From NCBI GenBank assembly GCA_048498555.1, contig JBEHXT010000014.1:83519-147518 (forward strand): 64,000 nucleotides of DNA, written 5' to 3'. Each line of letters opens with the position of its first letter. Position 1 is the stretch's first letter. The stretch comes from Danxiaibacter sp048498555. GTDB taxonomy: Bacteria > Bacteroidota > Bacteroidia > Chitinophagales > Chitinophagaceae. Below are positions 40,695 to 49,671 of the stretch, one piece after another. The notes under the pieces were generated by a model. That model was given only the letters and a program-made list of their open reading frames with translations, did no database searches and was not told where the DNA came from. The position numbers were made by a program, and so were the translations under genes.

Positions 40695-42854
40695 TTATCG
40701 TTTAACCGTTGTTGTTCCGGCTACATTAGCCATATCTCCGACAATTTTTACAGATTCATCAATGTACAGGTCCGTACGTAATCCTTTTAACCATTGCTGG
40801 TAACGGTCGCCTTTACCTTTATCGGTGTTATTGTAAAACTTGTCATGATCAACTGTAGCAGGCTCAATTTTCATTGGTTTAGTCAGTGCAGCCATTTCTG
40901 TGCTTTGTTTTGCCGTATTGCGGATAAGCTTTTGCTCGTCTTTGTATTTTGTGATGTTTAAGTTGTATTCCTTATCCACATTTTTGCTCAGCCACAGGGT
41001 ATTATTTTTAATCTGATTAAAAGAAGTATTCTTATTGATTCTTTCGTCAGCTCTTTTAACAATATCTGCATAGCCATTCTGGTTCCACAGTGCATAGGTA
41101 GATTTTGGAATCTGATCCCAGCTCAATGCAGAGGGGTTATCTTTTTCCCTGAACTTCAGGTATTCATAACTATCAGGAATAACCACATCAGGAGTAACGC
41201 CTTTTAATTGAGTAGAGCCCCCGTTAATGCGATAGAATTTTTCAAACGTAAGCTTCAATGCACCGTATTCAGTAGCTCCGGTTAAAAAGTCAACCGGTTT
41301 TCCGATGGGGATATTTTTCTGAACAGTTCCTTTACCGTAAGTAGAGGTACTTCCTATAATAATACCTCTGCCATAATCCTGAATTGCTGCAGCAAATATT
41401 TCAGAAGCTGAAGCACTCAACTCATTTACCATAACAGCAAGCGGGCCATCGTAAAGAACAGACTCATCTGTGTCTTTCCATACGTCGGGAGCGCCGTTTC
41501 TGTCTTTCACCTGTACAATCGGTCCGTTTTTAATAAACAAGCCAACCATTTGCACTACTTCAACCAAAGAACCACCGCCATTAAAGCGCAGGTCTATGAT
41601 GATACCGGCAACATTTTCTTTTTTCAGTTTGGCTACCTCTTTGGCAACGTCTGCTGAGCACCTGTTGCCATCAGGCCTTTCAAAGTCAGCATAAAATTCC
41701 GGCAGATAAATGTAACCGATCTTTTTGCCGGCACTGTCGTGTACAATGGCACTACGAACAAGCAACTCATCCTCAACAATTTCATCTCTTATTAAAGAAA
41801 CGGTTTTAATCGTGCCATCTGCTTTTTTCAACGTAAGCTTTACTTCAGTTCCTTTATTGCCTCTTATTAACTTCACGGCATCAGTTACAGCAAAACCACC
41901 CAGGTCAACAGGTTCCTCAGAACCCTGTGCAACCTTCATGATGATATCGTTCACCTGCACCTGCCCGCTTTTCCAGGCCGGGCCACCGGTAATAAGGCTT
42001 ACTATTTTAATACCACCGTCTTCATCTCTCAGTTGAGCGCCAATGCCAAAGAACCTGCGGCTCATATCTTCATCAAATGCTCTTTTTTCTACAGGAGGGA
42101 AATAGTTTGTATGAGGATCCATTTCTCCGGTAATCGTATTTACATACAAGCTGAACTGTTCGTTTTCATCCAGTTTTGTTTTAAGGCGAGTGTAAGTACG
42201 GTCCATTGCTTTCAGCACTTTATCCCTTGCCTCTTTTTCAAGGTCTGTATCTGTTTTCTTTGCAATGCTATCGATCTTTTTGTTTTTTTCACGTTGGTCC
42301 TGCAAATCAACATACCGTTCAAGTGCCATATATTTCAGGCGCTTTCTCCAAAGTTCCTCCCTGTCCTTTTCTGTAGACGGATAGCCAAGTTTATCGCCAT
42401 CCAGTTGAACAGTTTCATCAACTTTAAAGTCGAAAGGTTTCTGAAGGATGTTTTTATAGATAGACGTTACTTCGCTTATTCTTTTTTCATAGATTACGCC
42501 AACTGCAGGGAAGAATTGCAAAGGCGCTCCGTGAATTTCATCATCAATCTTGGTTTCATATACTTTCAATGCGTCTACATCCGATTGAAGAAATATTGTT
42601 TTGTCCGGGTCCATGGAAGACAGATAGTCTTTAAAAACCTTCACAGAAAAACTATCGTCTATTACTCTCGGGCTATAGTGCCTTTGTTCCAGGATATTAC
42701 CAATTGCCATTAGCAGCTTTTGTTGCTTGGCGAACACGTTATCGTCAGTACCGCCTTTACTCTTAAAAGCCCAAAAAGTTCCACCCACCACCATAATAAG
42801 AATGAATGGCCATACTTTTCTACTCGTCATAATTCTAAATATTTTGCTTGTCAT
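40695..42854 (-). CDS. Carboxy-terminal processing protease (Tsp/Prc type)
   Basis: Periplasmic serine protease of family S41A that degrades or trims proteins from the C-terminus. The 719 residues have one N-terminal membrane anchor (VWPFILIMVVGGTFWAF), a long helical N-domain (DPDKTIFLQSDVDAL), a PDZ domain near 245-330, the protease domain with Ser in VNELSASASEIFAAAIQDYG and Lys in STYGKGTVQKN, and a C-terminal helical domain. I start at the ATG at 42854, 6 bases after a -7 box; the ATG at 42830 is an alternative (711 residues). Confidence 0.94.
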   Translation of the reverse strand: MTSKIFRIMTSRKVWPFILIMVVGGTFWAFKSKGGTDDNVFAKQQKLLMAIGNILEQRHYSPRVIDDSFSVKVFKDYLSSMDPDKTIFLQSDVDALKVYETKIDDEIHGAPLQFFPAVGVIYEKRISEVTSIYKNILQKPFDFKVDETVQLDGDKLGYPSTEKDREELWRKRLKYMALERYVDLQDQREKNKKIDSIAKKTDTDLEKEARDKVLKAMDRTYTRLKTKLDENEQFSLYVNTITGEMDPHTNYFPPVEKRAFDEDMSRRFFGIGAQLRDEDGGIKIVSLITGGPAWKSGQVQVNDIIMKVAQGSEEPVDLGGFAVTDAVKLIRGNKGTEVKLTLKKADGTIKTVSLIRDEIVEDELLVRSAIVHDSAGKKIGYIYLPEFYADFERPDGNRCSADVAKEVAKLKKENVAGIIIDLRFNGGGSLVEVVQMVGLFIKNGPIVQVKDRNGAPDVWKDTDESVLYDGPLAVMVNELSASASEIFAAAIQDYGRGIIIGSTSTYGKGTVQKNIPIGKPVDFLTGATEYGALKLTFEKFYRINGGSTQLKGVTPDVVIPDSYEYLKFREKDNPSALSWDQIPKSTYALWNQNGYADIVKRADERINKNTSFNQIKNNTLWLSKNVDKEYNLNITKYKDEQKLIRNTAKQSTEMAALTKPMKIEPATVDHDKFYNNTDKGKGDRYQQWLKGLRTDLYIDESVKIVGDMANVAGTTTVKR

Positions 42855-42860
42855 GCCTTC

Positions 42861-42868
42861 CAAAAATA
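42861..42868 (-). promoter_or_regulatory. -7 element directly before the protease start
   Basis: The minus strand reads TATTTTTG (TAnnTTTG) and ends 6 bases before the ATG at 42854, so the message may be almost leaderless. If transcription begins at the usual distance, the ATG at 42830 would have a leader of about 20 bases. No clear -33 element. Confidence 0.5.
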
Positions 42869-43017
42869 ATTGAATATTATACATGCTAATCTACCAACTA
42901 TTTCTAATTAACAAAGGTTTGTGCAGAGGGTAAGCAGCTGTTCTACCTAAGAAATGGCCTTAATCACCCAATATCCTCATCGTTACAACATTACCTTTAA
43001 AACAAATTACACTTTTT

Positions 43018-43048
43018 TTTGCTCAATTGATGATTTTTCTTATTTTCG
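43018..43048 (+). promoter_or_regulatory. Promoter of the tRNA-His gene
   Basis: TTTG (43018-43021), 19 bases, TATTTTCG (43041-43048) is a good match to the -33/-7 consensus, 26 bases upstream of the tRNA. Confidence 0.7.
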
Positions 43049-43074
43049 CACCCGCTTTAAAAAACAAAGCATAC

Positions 43075-43149
43075 GGAGGCTGTAGCTCAGTCGGTTAGAG
43101 CGCAAGTTTGTGGCACTTGAGGCCGTGGGTTCGAAACCCATCAGCCTCC
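43075..43149 (+). tRNA. tRNA-His (anticodon GTG)
   Basis: The sequence folds as a complete cloverleaf. The acceptor stem pairs GAGGCTG with CAGCCTC, and the extra 5' G typical for histidine tRNA (43075) faces the discriminator C (43149). The D stem is GCTC/GAGC, the anticodon stem CAAGT/ACTTG has loop TTGTGGC with anticodon GTG, and the T arm is GTGGG-TTCGAAA-CCCAT. CCA is not encoded. A promoter lies upstream and a terminator downstream. Confidence 0.97.
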
Positions 43150-43158
43150 CTTCGTAAG

Positions 43159-43190
43159 AAAGACCTTGTAGACATCTCTGCAAGGTCTTT
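43159..43190 (+). terminator. Terminator after tRNA-His
   Basis: AAAGACCTTG pairs with CAAGGTCTTT around a 12-base loop and is followed by a run of T. It ends the tRNA transcript 10 bases after the mature 3' end. Confidence 0.85.
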
Positions 43191-43212
43191 TTTTTAAAAA
43201 AAATTATTGTCT

Positions 43213-43815
43213 ATGATGCTTTGGTTGCTTTTTATTCCCGTGATTGGAGCATTATCAGGTTGGTTAATTGCCGGAATTGCTGCCAAATATCTTTTTCGCT
43301 CGCTTATTGCCGAAAACACCAAACGAACAGAAGTTATTTCTGATACACAACAGCAACTTGCCCAACAGGTTGGTGGCCTTATTGCTGAATTATTCCCTTC
43401 GTCAGAATTAGAAAAAAAACTGGCGGATACTGAAACTTTACGGAAAATAATGCCTTTTATAGAGGAACATGTAGATCATTTTCTAAGAGTTAAACTGGGC
43501 GAAGCTATACCGATGATCGGCATGTTTATAGGCGATAAAACAATTGTGCAACTAAAAGGACTTTTTATGGAAGAGCTACAAACCCTTTTCCCTGAAGTGA
43601 TGAAAAAATACGCGCAGGAACTTCAACAGGATTTTGATCCTGCCGGCATTGCTGCAAAAAAAATATCATCTATTCCGCCTGAAAAATTAAATGCTGTTTT
43701 TCTTCCGTTGCTTACAAAAAAAATCAGGTTCGTTCAACTTACCGGGGCAATTATTGGATTTACAATAGGTTTCATGCAGCTTTTGCTAATGTTGGTTGCC
43801 TATAATTTCAGATAG
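43213..43815 (+). CDS. DUF445 family membrane protein
   Basis: A 200-residue protein with one hydrophobic segment at each end (LWLLFIPVIGALSGWLIAGI and LTGAIIGFTIGFMQLLLMLV) and a helical cytoplasmic or periplasmic middle part, the pattern of DUF445/YheB-type proteins. GDKTIVQLKGLFMEELQTLF and the CT-terminal RFVQLTGAIIGF are typical. Function unknown. The start is the ATG at 43213 (43216 is also possible); the frame opens at a TTG 6 bases earlier. Confidence 0.85.
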   Translation: MMLWLLFIPVIGALSGWLIAGIAAKYLFRSLIAENTKRTEVISDTQQQLAQQVGGLIAELFPSSELEKKLADTETLRKIMPFIEEHVDHFLRVKLGEAIPMIGMFIGDKTIVQLKGLFMEELQTLFPEVMKKYAQELQQDFDPAGIAAKKISSIPPEKLNAVFLPLLTKKIRFVQLTGAIIGFTIGFMQLLLMLVAYNFR

Positions 43816-43924
43816 GCAGCCGAATAAATAATTTAGTCACGATTAGCTGTAGTTTCTTTACACTACAAAAAAACCTTGCTCCATAATGCGATTTTTATTG
43901 CTATATATATAACTACTCTTTTTT

Positions 43925-46627
43925 ATGAAATTCAATTTTACAATCCTGTTACTATTAGTGATCACAAGTGCCCTGGCACAAGCGCCGGGCGGGGGAACGC
44001 GCGGTGGACAGGGAGGTGCACGCAACATGAACGTTGGGCATCTTTATGGAAAAATAGTTGATTCGAAAACAAATAAAGGCATAGAAGGAACTTCTGTTCA
44101 GCTAATAGCTTCACGGTTCGACACCGTAACAAAACAATTAAAAGACAAAATTGCCGCAACTGTTATAAGTCAGCCTAATGGCGATTTTAGCCTTGAAAAT
44201 GTACCGGTTTTTGGCAAGCTACGTTTACGTATAACAGCGGTTGGTTATGGAGATTATGACCAGCCAGTTTCATTCGGACTTAAAATGCCAGCTGGCGGCC
44301 AGAATGGACAGGCTCAAAGCGGTGCTGCAGGTGGCGCTGACAGAATGCAACAGATGATGAGCGCCATTGACAAAGACCTTGGAAACATTAAACTGGCACA
44401 AACAGACGCAACTCTTGCTAACGTTACAGTGACTGCTACAAAACCATTCTTTGAAATGGGCGTGGACAGAAAAATATTTAACGTTGATAAGAATATTGTT
44501 AGCTCTGGCCAAACAGCTACAGAAGTAATGAAGCAAATTCCTTCTGTGAATGTGGATATAGATGGAAATGTTACGCTGAGGAATTCTGCTCCTATTCTTT
44601 TTGTAGATGGGAGGCCTACTACATTAACGCTTGATCAGATCCCTGCGGATATCATTGATAAAGTTGAACTGATTACTAACCCTTCTGCAAAATTTGATGC
44701 ATCAAGCGGCGGCGGTGGTATATTGAATATCGTTCTGAAAAAGAATAAGAAAACAGGTTACAACGGAGGCATACGTGCAGGGATTGATTCACGTGCAAAA
44801 GTTAACATGGGTGGGGATTTCAACTATCGACAGGGTAAAATAAACATGTTCCTGAGTGGTAACTACAACCAAAGAAAATCAAAATATACTTCCAATACTA
44901 CAAGACAAAATCTTTCAACAACCACTCCTCCAGAGGTTACCTCTGTTATCAATCAAAATATCAACGGCGTAAACAATGGGGAGTTTGCTTTTATAAGAGG
45001 TGGCTTTGATTACTTTATTGACAACCGTAATACACTTACCCTGAGCGGCAGTTACGTACACGGTTCATTCAATAATAATCAGCCACAAACCGTGGATTCA
45101 ACGATTCTAAAAACAAATCCGGCATACTATTCAAACAGCAATGTGAACTCACTCAGCAAGGCTGACTTCAAAAATGCCGGGGGCCAGCTGAGCTTCAAGC
45201 ATAATTTTGAAAAGAACGGCCATGATATTACAGCTGATGTTAACTATAACTCTAGCAATAATATCAATACCAGCAACATAAATTCTTTTACAACAATACC
45301 AACCGGAACGAAGGATTATAGCTGGACGCAAGCTAATAATGGCAGTGGTTACAATAAGTTTCTAACTATTCAAAGTGATTACGAAAACCCGATAACTGAA
45401 ACCACAAAACTGGAAGGTGGTGTTAGAGCGGCCATCCGTAATTTCCGTAACGATAACTTTCAGTATTATAACGATACACTGGTGCCCAACATCAGTAGCC
45501 GTTATAAATATACGGACCAGGTATATGCGGCATACGCTACCTACAGCTTTAAATCAGGGCAAAAATGGTCTTATCAGTTAGGATTGAGAGTTGAAAGCTC
45601 TAGCTACAATGGAACATTAATTGGCGGTGGCATTGCAAAACAGGATACAAGCTTTAAGGTTAGCTACCCCGTAAGCTTCTTCCCAAGCGCATATATAACG
45701 TATAAACTCAACGACAAATCTGATTTGCAGTTGAACGTAACGCGAAAAATTAACAGGCCAAACTTCTTCCAGTTATTACCTGTTGTAAACTTTACAGATC
45801 CGCAGAACCCAACAGTTGGTAACCCGGCGTTGAAGCCAGAGTTTGCGCATGTGTTTGAACTGTCTTACAATAACAATTATGCAAAAGACGCAAACTTCCT
45901 TGCAACTGCATACCTGAAATACAACGACAACCTGATCACCAACTATCTGTACCAGGGGCCAAACCCTGCATTTAAAAATAATCCAAATGCAGATAGCCTG
46001 ATTACATACAGCACCTACGTAAATGCCAACAATAGCTTTACTTACGGACTTGAAGTGACTGACAGGTTTAAGATTGCAAAGATCTGGGACATGACTTTAA
46101 ATGTGAACCTGTACAATACACAGATCAACAACAACACCAGCCTAAAAGATGCACCTGCAAACAATCAACGTGTTAGCTGGTTCGGGAAATGGAACAATAG
46201 CTTCAAGTTGCCAAAAGGTTTCTCTATTCAATTCTCTGGTGATTACCAGGCAAGAACAATCCTGCCACAAGGTGGCGGCGGTGGTGGCGGCCGCGGCGGT
46301 ATGTTTGGAGGCAGTAATTTTGGTGCATCTCAAGGTTATATCAATCCAAGATATGGCTTCGACATGGCTGTTAAGAAAGACTTTGCATGGAAAGGTGGCA
46401 ACACGCTATCTCTTATTCTTAGCATGAACGATATATTCAGAACACAGCTTTATAGCACACACGCAGAATCTATTTACCTGATCCAGGATTCAGAAAGAAG
46501 AAGAGACCCTCAGGTACTTCGGCTGAATATCACTTACCGTTTTGGTAAGTTTGACGCATCACTCTTCAAACGCAAAAACACGAAAGCAGATCAGGGTGGT
46601 GGAGCTGATATGATGGGCAACCAATAG
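43925..46627 (+). CDS. TonB-dependent receptor-like outer-membrane beta-barrel protein
   Basis: A 900-residue outer-membrane protein of the class with an N-terminal carboxypeptidase-regulatory-like domain (GKIVDSKTNKGIEGTSVQLI, after a signal peptide ending ALAQ), a plug-like region (ATEVMKQIPSVNVDIDGNV, ILFVDGRPTTLTLDQIPADI) and a large barrel ending in aromatic/Phe-rich strands (FGKFDASLFKRK). Probably a TonB-dependent importer; substrate unknown. Glycine-rich stretches stand at the mature N-terminus and in a late loop (residues about 782-800, GGGGGGGRGGMFGGSNFG). Stands alone without SusD. Confidence 0.93.
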   Translation: MKFNFTILLLLVITSALAQAPGGGTRGGQGGARNMNVGHLYGKIVDSKTNKGIEGTSVQLIASRFDTVTKQLKDKIAATVISQPNGDFSLENVPVFGKLRLRITAVGYGDYDQPVSFGLKMPAGGQNGQAQSGAAGGADRMQQMMSAIDKDLGNIKLAQTDATLANVTVTATKPFFEMGVDRKIFNVDKNIVSSGQTATEVMKQIPSVNVDIDGNVTLRNSAPILFVDGRPTTLTLDQIPADIIDKVELITNPSAKFDASSGGGGILNIVLKKNKKTGYNGGIRAGIDSRAKVNMGGDFNYRQGKINMFLSGNYNQRKSKYTSNTTRQNLSTTTPPEVTSVINQNINGVNNGEFAFIRGGFDYFIDNRNTLTLSGSYVHGSFNNNQPQTVDSTILKTNPAYYSNSNVNSLSKADFKNAGGQLSFKHNFEKNGHDITADVNYNSSNNINTSNINSFTTIPTGTKDYSWTQANNGSGYNKFLTIQSDYENPITETTKLEGGVRAAIRNFRNDNFQYYNDTLVPNISSRYKYTDQVYAAYATYSFKSGQKWSYQLGLRVESSSYNGTLIGGGIAKQDTSFKVSYPVSFFPSAYITYKLNDKSDLQLNVTRKINRPNFFQLLPVVNFTDPQNPTVGNPALKPEFAHVFELSYNNNYAKDANFLATAYLKYNDNLITNYLYQGPNPAFKNNPNADSLITYSTYVNANNSFTYGLEVTDRFKIAKIWDMTLNVNLYNTQINNNTSLKDAPANNQRVSWFGKWNNSFKLPKGFSIQFSGDYQARTILPQGGGGGGGRGGMFGGSNFGASQGYINPRYGFDMAVKKDFAWKGGNTLSLILSMNDIFRTQLYSTHAESIYLIQDSERRRDPQVLRLNITYRFGKFDASLFKRKNTKADQGGGADMMGNQ

Positions 46628-46712
46628 AGTTGTAAATTGTAAGTTATACGTGGTACGTTTATCGAAGCGAAAGAGTAGTACGTTATAAGTTATACGTAGC
46701 ACGTTTATCGAA
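46628..46712. repeat. Word array B after the receptor gene, left arm
   Basis: Words AGTTGTAAATTGTAAG, TTATACGTGGTACGTTTATC and GTTATAAGTTATACGTAGC, with the sub-repeat CGTTTATCGAAGCGAA occurring twice (about 46657 and 46702), start directly at the receptor stop codon. The inverted arm is at 46816-46855. Confidence 0.75.
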
Positions 46713-46728
46713 GCGAAGATTATAAAAT

Positions 46729-46764
46729 AAAAAAGGTACGTTGCAGATGTAACGTACCTTTTTT
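46729..46764. terminator. Bidirectional terminator between receptor and pcm
   Basis: A perfect 14-bp stem (AAAAAAGGTACGTT with AACGTACCTTTTTT) and an 8-base loop. Note that GGTACGTT is also a word of the flanking array, so the terminator may have grown out of the array or the reverse. Confidence 0.88.
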
Positions 46765-46815
46765 ATTTTAATTATTTTGTGCTCAACCCGATTAATCTTC
46801 GTAAATCTATAATGC

Positions 46816-46855
46816 AAAAAACGTATTACGTATAACTTACAACGAACAACTTCTA
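46816..46855. repeat. Word array B, right arm overlapping the pcm stop
   Basis: AAAAACGTATTACGTATAAC and TTACAACGAACAACTTC are the reverse complement of the words at 46628-46712. The array reaches into the stop codon of pcm (46853-46855). Confidence 0.7.
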
Positions 46856-47509
46856 GCCGTTCTTTCCCGTAAGCATCGGAACAAATGAGAAGAGATCGTA
46901 AGCTTCTTCGCTTAGGCTACCATCGGCCATTTTAGTAAGGCGCAACATGCGTTGATTATTACCTTCATCTACGGGGATAACCATAAAACCACCTTCTTTT
47001 AACTGTTGAACAAGTTTTGGAGGAATGAATGGAGCTGCTGCTGTAATGATAATTTTATCGAATGGTGCGAATGTTGGCAGCCCTTCAAAACCGTCGCCGT
47101 AGAAAAACTTTATATTGAGGTATTTGCTTTTAAAAATGAAGTTTTTGTTCTGTTCAAATAATTTCTTTTGCCGCTCTATTGTAAATACCCTGGCACCCAT
47201 TTCCGCAAGCACCGAGGCCTGGTACACGCTGCCAGTACCTATCTCAAGAACTTTATCAGAACGTTTTATTTGCAATAACTGGGTTTGATAGGCCACTGTG
47301 TATGGCTGAGAAATAGTCTGGTCTTCTCCAATAGGAAAAGCTCTGTCTTCATAGGCAATCTTATCAAATGCTGAGTCTAAAAAAAAGTGACGGGGAATGT
47401 TTTTGATTGCTTCTAATACATTTTCATCCGTTATTCCTTTCTGTTGTAACAGTTTAACCAATTGCATCCGCAATCCCTTGTGCCGGTAAGTATCTTTAAA
47501 TTCTCTCAT
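46853..47509 (-). CDS. pcm: Protein-L-isoaspartate O-methyltransferase
   Basis: Cytosolic repair enzyme that methylates isoaspartyl residues in aged proteins using SAM. The 218 residues include the DENVLEAIKNIPRHFFLDSA start region, the AFPIGEDQTISQPYTVAYQT motif, SAM motif I VLEIGTGSVYQASVLAEMG near residue 87, and the post-motif ERQKKLFEQNK. In motif I a Val stands where most homologues have Gly (GTGSGYQ). FDKIIITAAAPFIPPKLVQQ is the catalytic region. Length is normal. Confidence 0.95.
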   Translation of the reverse strand: MREFKDTYRHKGLRMQLVKLLQQKGITDENVLEAIKNIPRHFFLDSAFDKIAYEDRAFPIGEDQTISQPYTVAYQTQLLQIKRSDKVLEIGTGSVYQASVLAEMGARVFTIERQKKLFEQNKNFIFKSKYLNIKFFYGDGFEGLPTFAPFDKIIITAAAPFIPPKLVQQLKEGGFMVIPVDEGNNQRMLRLTKMADGSLSEEAYDLFSFVPMLTGKNG

Positions 47510-47610
47510 AGTGCAAATACAAAGGTACTATAACTACATAGCCGCTTCCAAAAGATACGAATTAATGTGGGAAGAAATGGGCCGGGAAAAATTTACTCAC
47601 AGAGGGAGGT

Positions 47611-47802
47611 GTAAGGTATCAGGCGTCAGGTATCAGCTAATCGCTTTCACATGTTAGCTGTTTGCAAACAGGCTAACTAGAAAGCTTCATAAAAAATGCG
47701 CAGAAAAAATCCTGCGCATTTTTACCACTTAGTGTCCTTTATTGAAATGTATAGACTCAGTCTCGATCCACAATGCCTGAAACCTGACGCCTGATACCTT
47801 AC
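47611..47802. repeat. 192-base element with near-perfect inverted ends (word type E)
   Basis: The left end 47611-47636 and the right end 47777-47802 are inverted copies that agree at 25 of 26 positions; core words are GGTATCAGGCGTCAGG and its inverse CCTGACGCCTGATACC. Between them lie a 25-base near-palindrome around TGTTTGCAAACA (47653-47677) and a terminator hairpin (47692-47723). The right end contains the stop codon of the phosphohexomutase gene (47799-47801). No open reading frame is inside. Confidence 0.85.
47692..47723. terminator. Terminator inside the inverted-repeat element
   Basis: A 12-bp perfect stem (AAAAATGCGCAG with CTGCGCATTTTT) and an 8-base loop, functional on either strand. 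It is the likely end of the phosphohexomutase transcript, about 75 bases after its stop. Confidence 0.85.
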
Positions 47803-49526
47803 TTCAACTTCATATCTTCAATAATACCTTTTATCCTGTTTTCCAGCTCGGCATATGTTGCATCAAATTCTTCCTTGCTGTTCAATTTTGTGTTAACGCT
47901 GAAGTAAAATTTGATTTTAGGTTCTGTACCGGAAGGGCGTGCAGAGATCTTAGACCCGTCTTCCAAAACAAATTGCAACACGTTGCTTTTGGGCAGTGTG
48001 ATGTCTTTTGTTTCACCGGTTACAAGATTTTTTTCTACCTGCAACTGGTAATCCATCAAACGAACAACCTTAGAACCGTTGATTGTAGCTGGCGGGTTAT
48101 CGCGGTAAGTTTGCATCATTTCAGCAATTTCCTCCTGTCCTCTCATGCCTTTTTTGGTAAGGCTGATCAGATGTTCAAGATAGAAGCCGTATTGAACATA
48201 CAGCTCAACCAGTTTTTCGTATAATGTTTTTCCGTTGTTCTTTTCGTATGCAGCCATTTCGCATAACAACGCAACTGCAGACACCGCGTCTTTATCTCTC
48301 AATTGATCACCGATCATCAACCCGTAACTTTCCTCACCACCAATAATATAATGTTCTTTCCCTTCTTTTTCTTTAATCAATTCGGCAATCCACTTAAATC
48401 CGGTCAGTACATCATAGCATGCAACCTTGTTTGCATTTGCCACTTTGCTGATAAGCTCGGTAGTAACAATGGTAGTAATAACCATATCGTTCGGACGCGC
48501 GATTCCCTTGGCTTTACGAGCCTCTATCATATAAGCACAGGCCAATACTGCGGTCTGGTTACCATTCATTAACACCCACTCCCCTTTATCGTTTTTAACA
48601 CCGATACCCACGCGGTCCGCATCAGGGTCTGTCCCTAGTAAGATATCAGCATCGATGGCCTTCGCTTTTTTCAAACCGATGCTCATTGCTTCGCTTTCTT
48701 CCGGATTTGGATATACAACTGTTGGAAAGTTCCCATCAGGTGTAGCCTGTTCTTCTACAATATTTACATTGGTAAAACCAAACTGTTTCAGCACTTCAGG
48801 CACCAACATAATACCTGTTCCGTGGATAGGCGTATACACTATCTTAAGGTCTTTTTGCTTCTCTATCACTTCGGGATAAACGCTCAATCCTTTCACCATA
48901 TTGATGTAAGCGCTATCCATATCTTTTCCAATTAGCGTGATATTGCTTTCACCGCCGCTCCACTTTACATCGTCAACGCTGGCAATTGCTTCCACTTCAT
49001 GAATTACATTTTTATCGTGCGGAGGAACAAGCTGGCCGCCGTCGTTCCAATAGGCTTTATATCCATTGTATTCTTTCGGATTGTGTGAAGCCGTACAAAT
49101 TACGCCGCCCTGGCATTGAAGGTGCCTAATGGCAAACGACAATTCCGGCGTTGGGCGCAATGCCTCAAACAAATAAACTTTTATACCATTTGCGGCAAAA
49201 ACATTCGCAACTGTCTCAGCAAAAAAGCGGCTGTTATTACGGCTGTCGTGGCCAATAACCACTTTCACCTCCGCATCTCCATATGTTTTCTTCAGGTAAT
49301 TGGCAAAGCCCTGTGTCGCCATGCCAACCGTATATTTATTCATTCGGTTGGTACCTACCCCCATTATGCCACGCAAACCACCTGTACCAAACTCCAGGTT
49401 ACGATAAAACGCTTCTGTCAACTCCTCCGGATTCTCTTTCTCCATTTTGCTTATCGCATCCTTGGTAGCCTGATCGTAATTACCGTTAAGCCAAGCATCC
49501 GCTTTGGCCTGAATTGCTGTATCCAT
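47799..49526 (-). CDS. Phosphohexomutase (phosphoglucomutase/phosphomannomutase family)
   Basis: A 575-residue alpha-D-phosphohexomutase that interconverts hexose 1- and 6-phosphates. Seen are FGTGGLRGIMGVGTNRMN near residue 45, the phosphoserine loop CTASHNPKEYNGYKAYW near 140, the metal site LLGTDPDADRVGIGVKN near 300, the sugar-binding GGEESYGLMIGD near 395 and the phosphate-binding SARPSGTEPKIKFYFSV at the end. The start ATG at 49526 is preferred over one 39 bases upstream. Its stop codon lies inside an inverted repeat. Confidence 0.96.
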   Translation of the reverse strand: MDTAIQAKADAWLNGNYDQATKDAISKMEKENPEELTEAFYRNLEFGTGGLRGIMGVGTNRMNKYTVGMATQGFANYLKKTYGDAEVKVVIGHDSRNNSRFFAETVANVFAANGIKVYLFEALRPTPELSFAIRHLQCQGGVICTASHNPKEYNGYKAYWNDGGQLVPPHDKNVIHEVEAIASVDDVKWSGGESNITLIGKDMDSAYINMVKGLSVYPEVIEKQKDLKIVYTPIHGTGIMLVPEVLKQFGFTNVNIVEEQATPDGNFPTVVYPNPEESEAMSIGLKKAKAIDADILLGTDPDADRVGIGVKNDKGEWVLMNGNQTAVLACAYMIEARKAKGIARPNDMVITTIVTTELISKVANANKVACYDVLTGFKWIAELIKEKEGKEHYIIGGEESYGLMIGDQLRDKDAVSAVALLCEMAAYEKNNGKTLYEKLVELYVQYGFYLEHLISLTKKGMRGQEEIAEMMQTYRDNPPATINGSKVVRLMDYQLQVEKNLVTGETKDITLPKSNVLQFVLEDGSKISARPSGTEPKIKFYFSVNTKLNSKEEFDATYAELENRIKGIIEDMKLK

Positions 49527-49658
49527 ATTTTTTACCGTTTTAGATTGAAGAACAATTTTAAGCATATTTACTAAATGTGTCCCTATTAATCACAATTTTA
49601 TTGCTATTTAATAATTGCTGTTTTTTAGAGGCCTGTTATCTGTTAATAATTTAATACG

Positions 49659-49666
49659 TACGTTTG
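49659..49666 (+). promoter_or_regulatory. -7 element directly before the DUF2279 gene
   Basis: TACGTTTG matches TAnnTTTG exactly and ends 5 bases before the ATG at 49672, so this message is probably leaderless. TTAT occupies the -33 position. Confidence 0.6.
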
Positions 49667-49671
49667 CGCTG

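Noticed and set aside
42033..42713. 226-codon plus-strand frame
   Set aside because: Antisense to the Tsp protease gene, Phe/Ile/Cys-rich and without promoter or family features.
47611..47802. Insertion sequence
   Set aside because: There is no transposase frame and no target-site duplication that I can recognise; at most a non-autonomous element.
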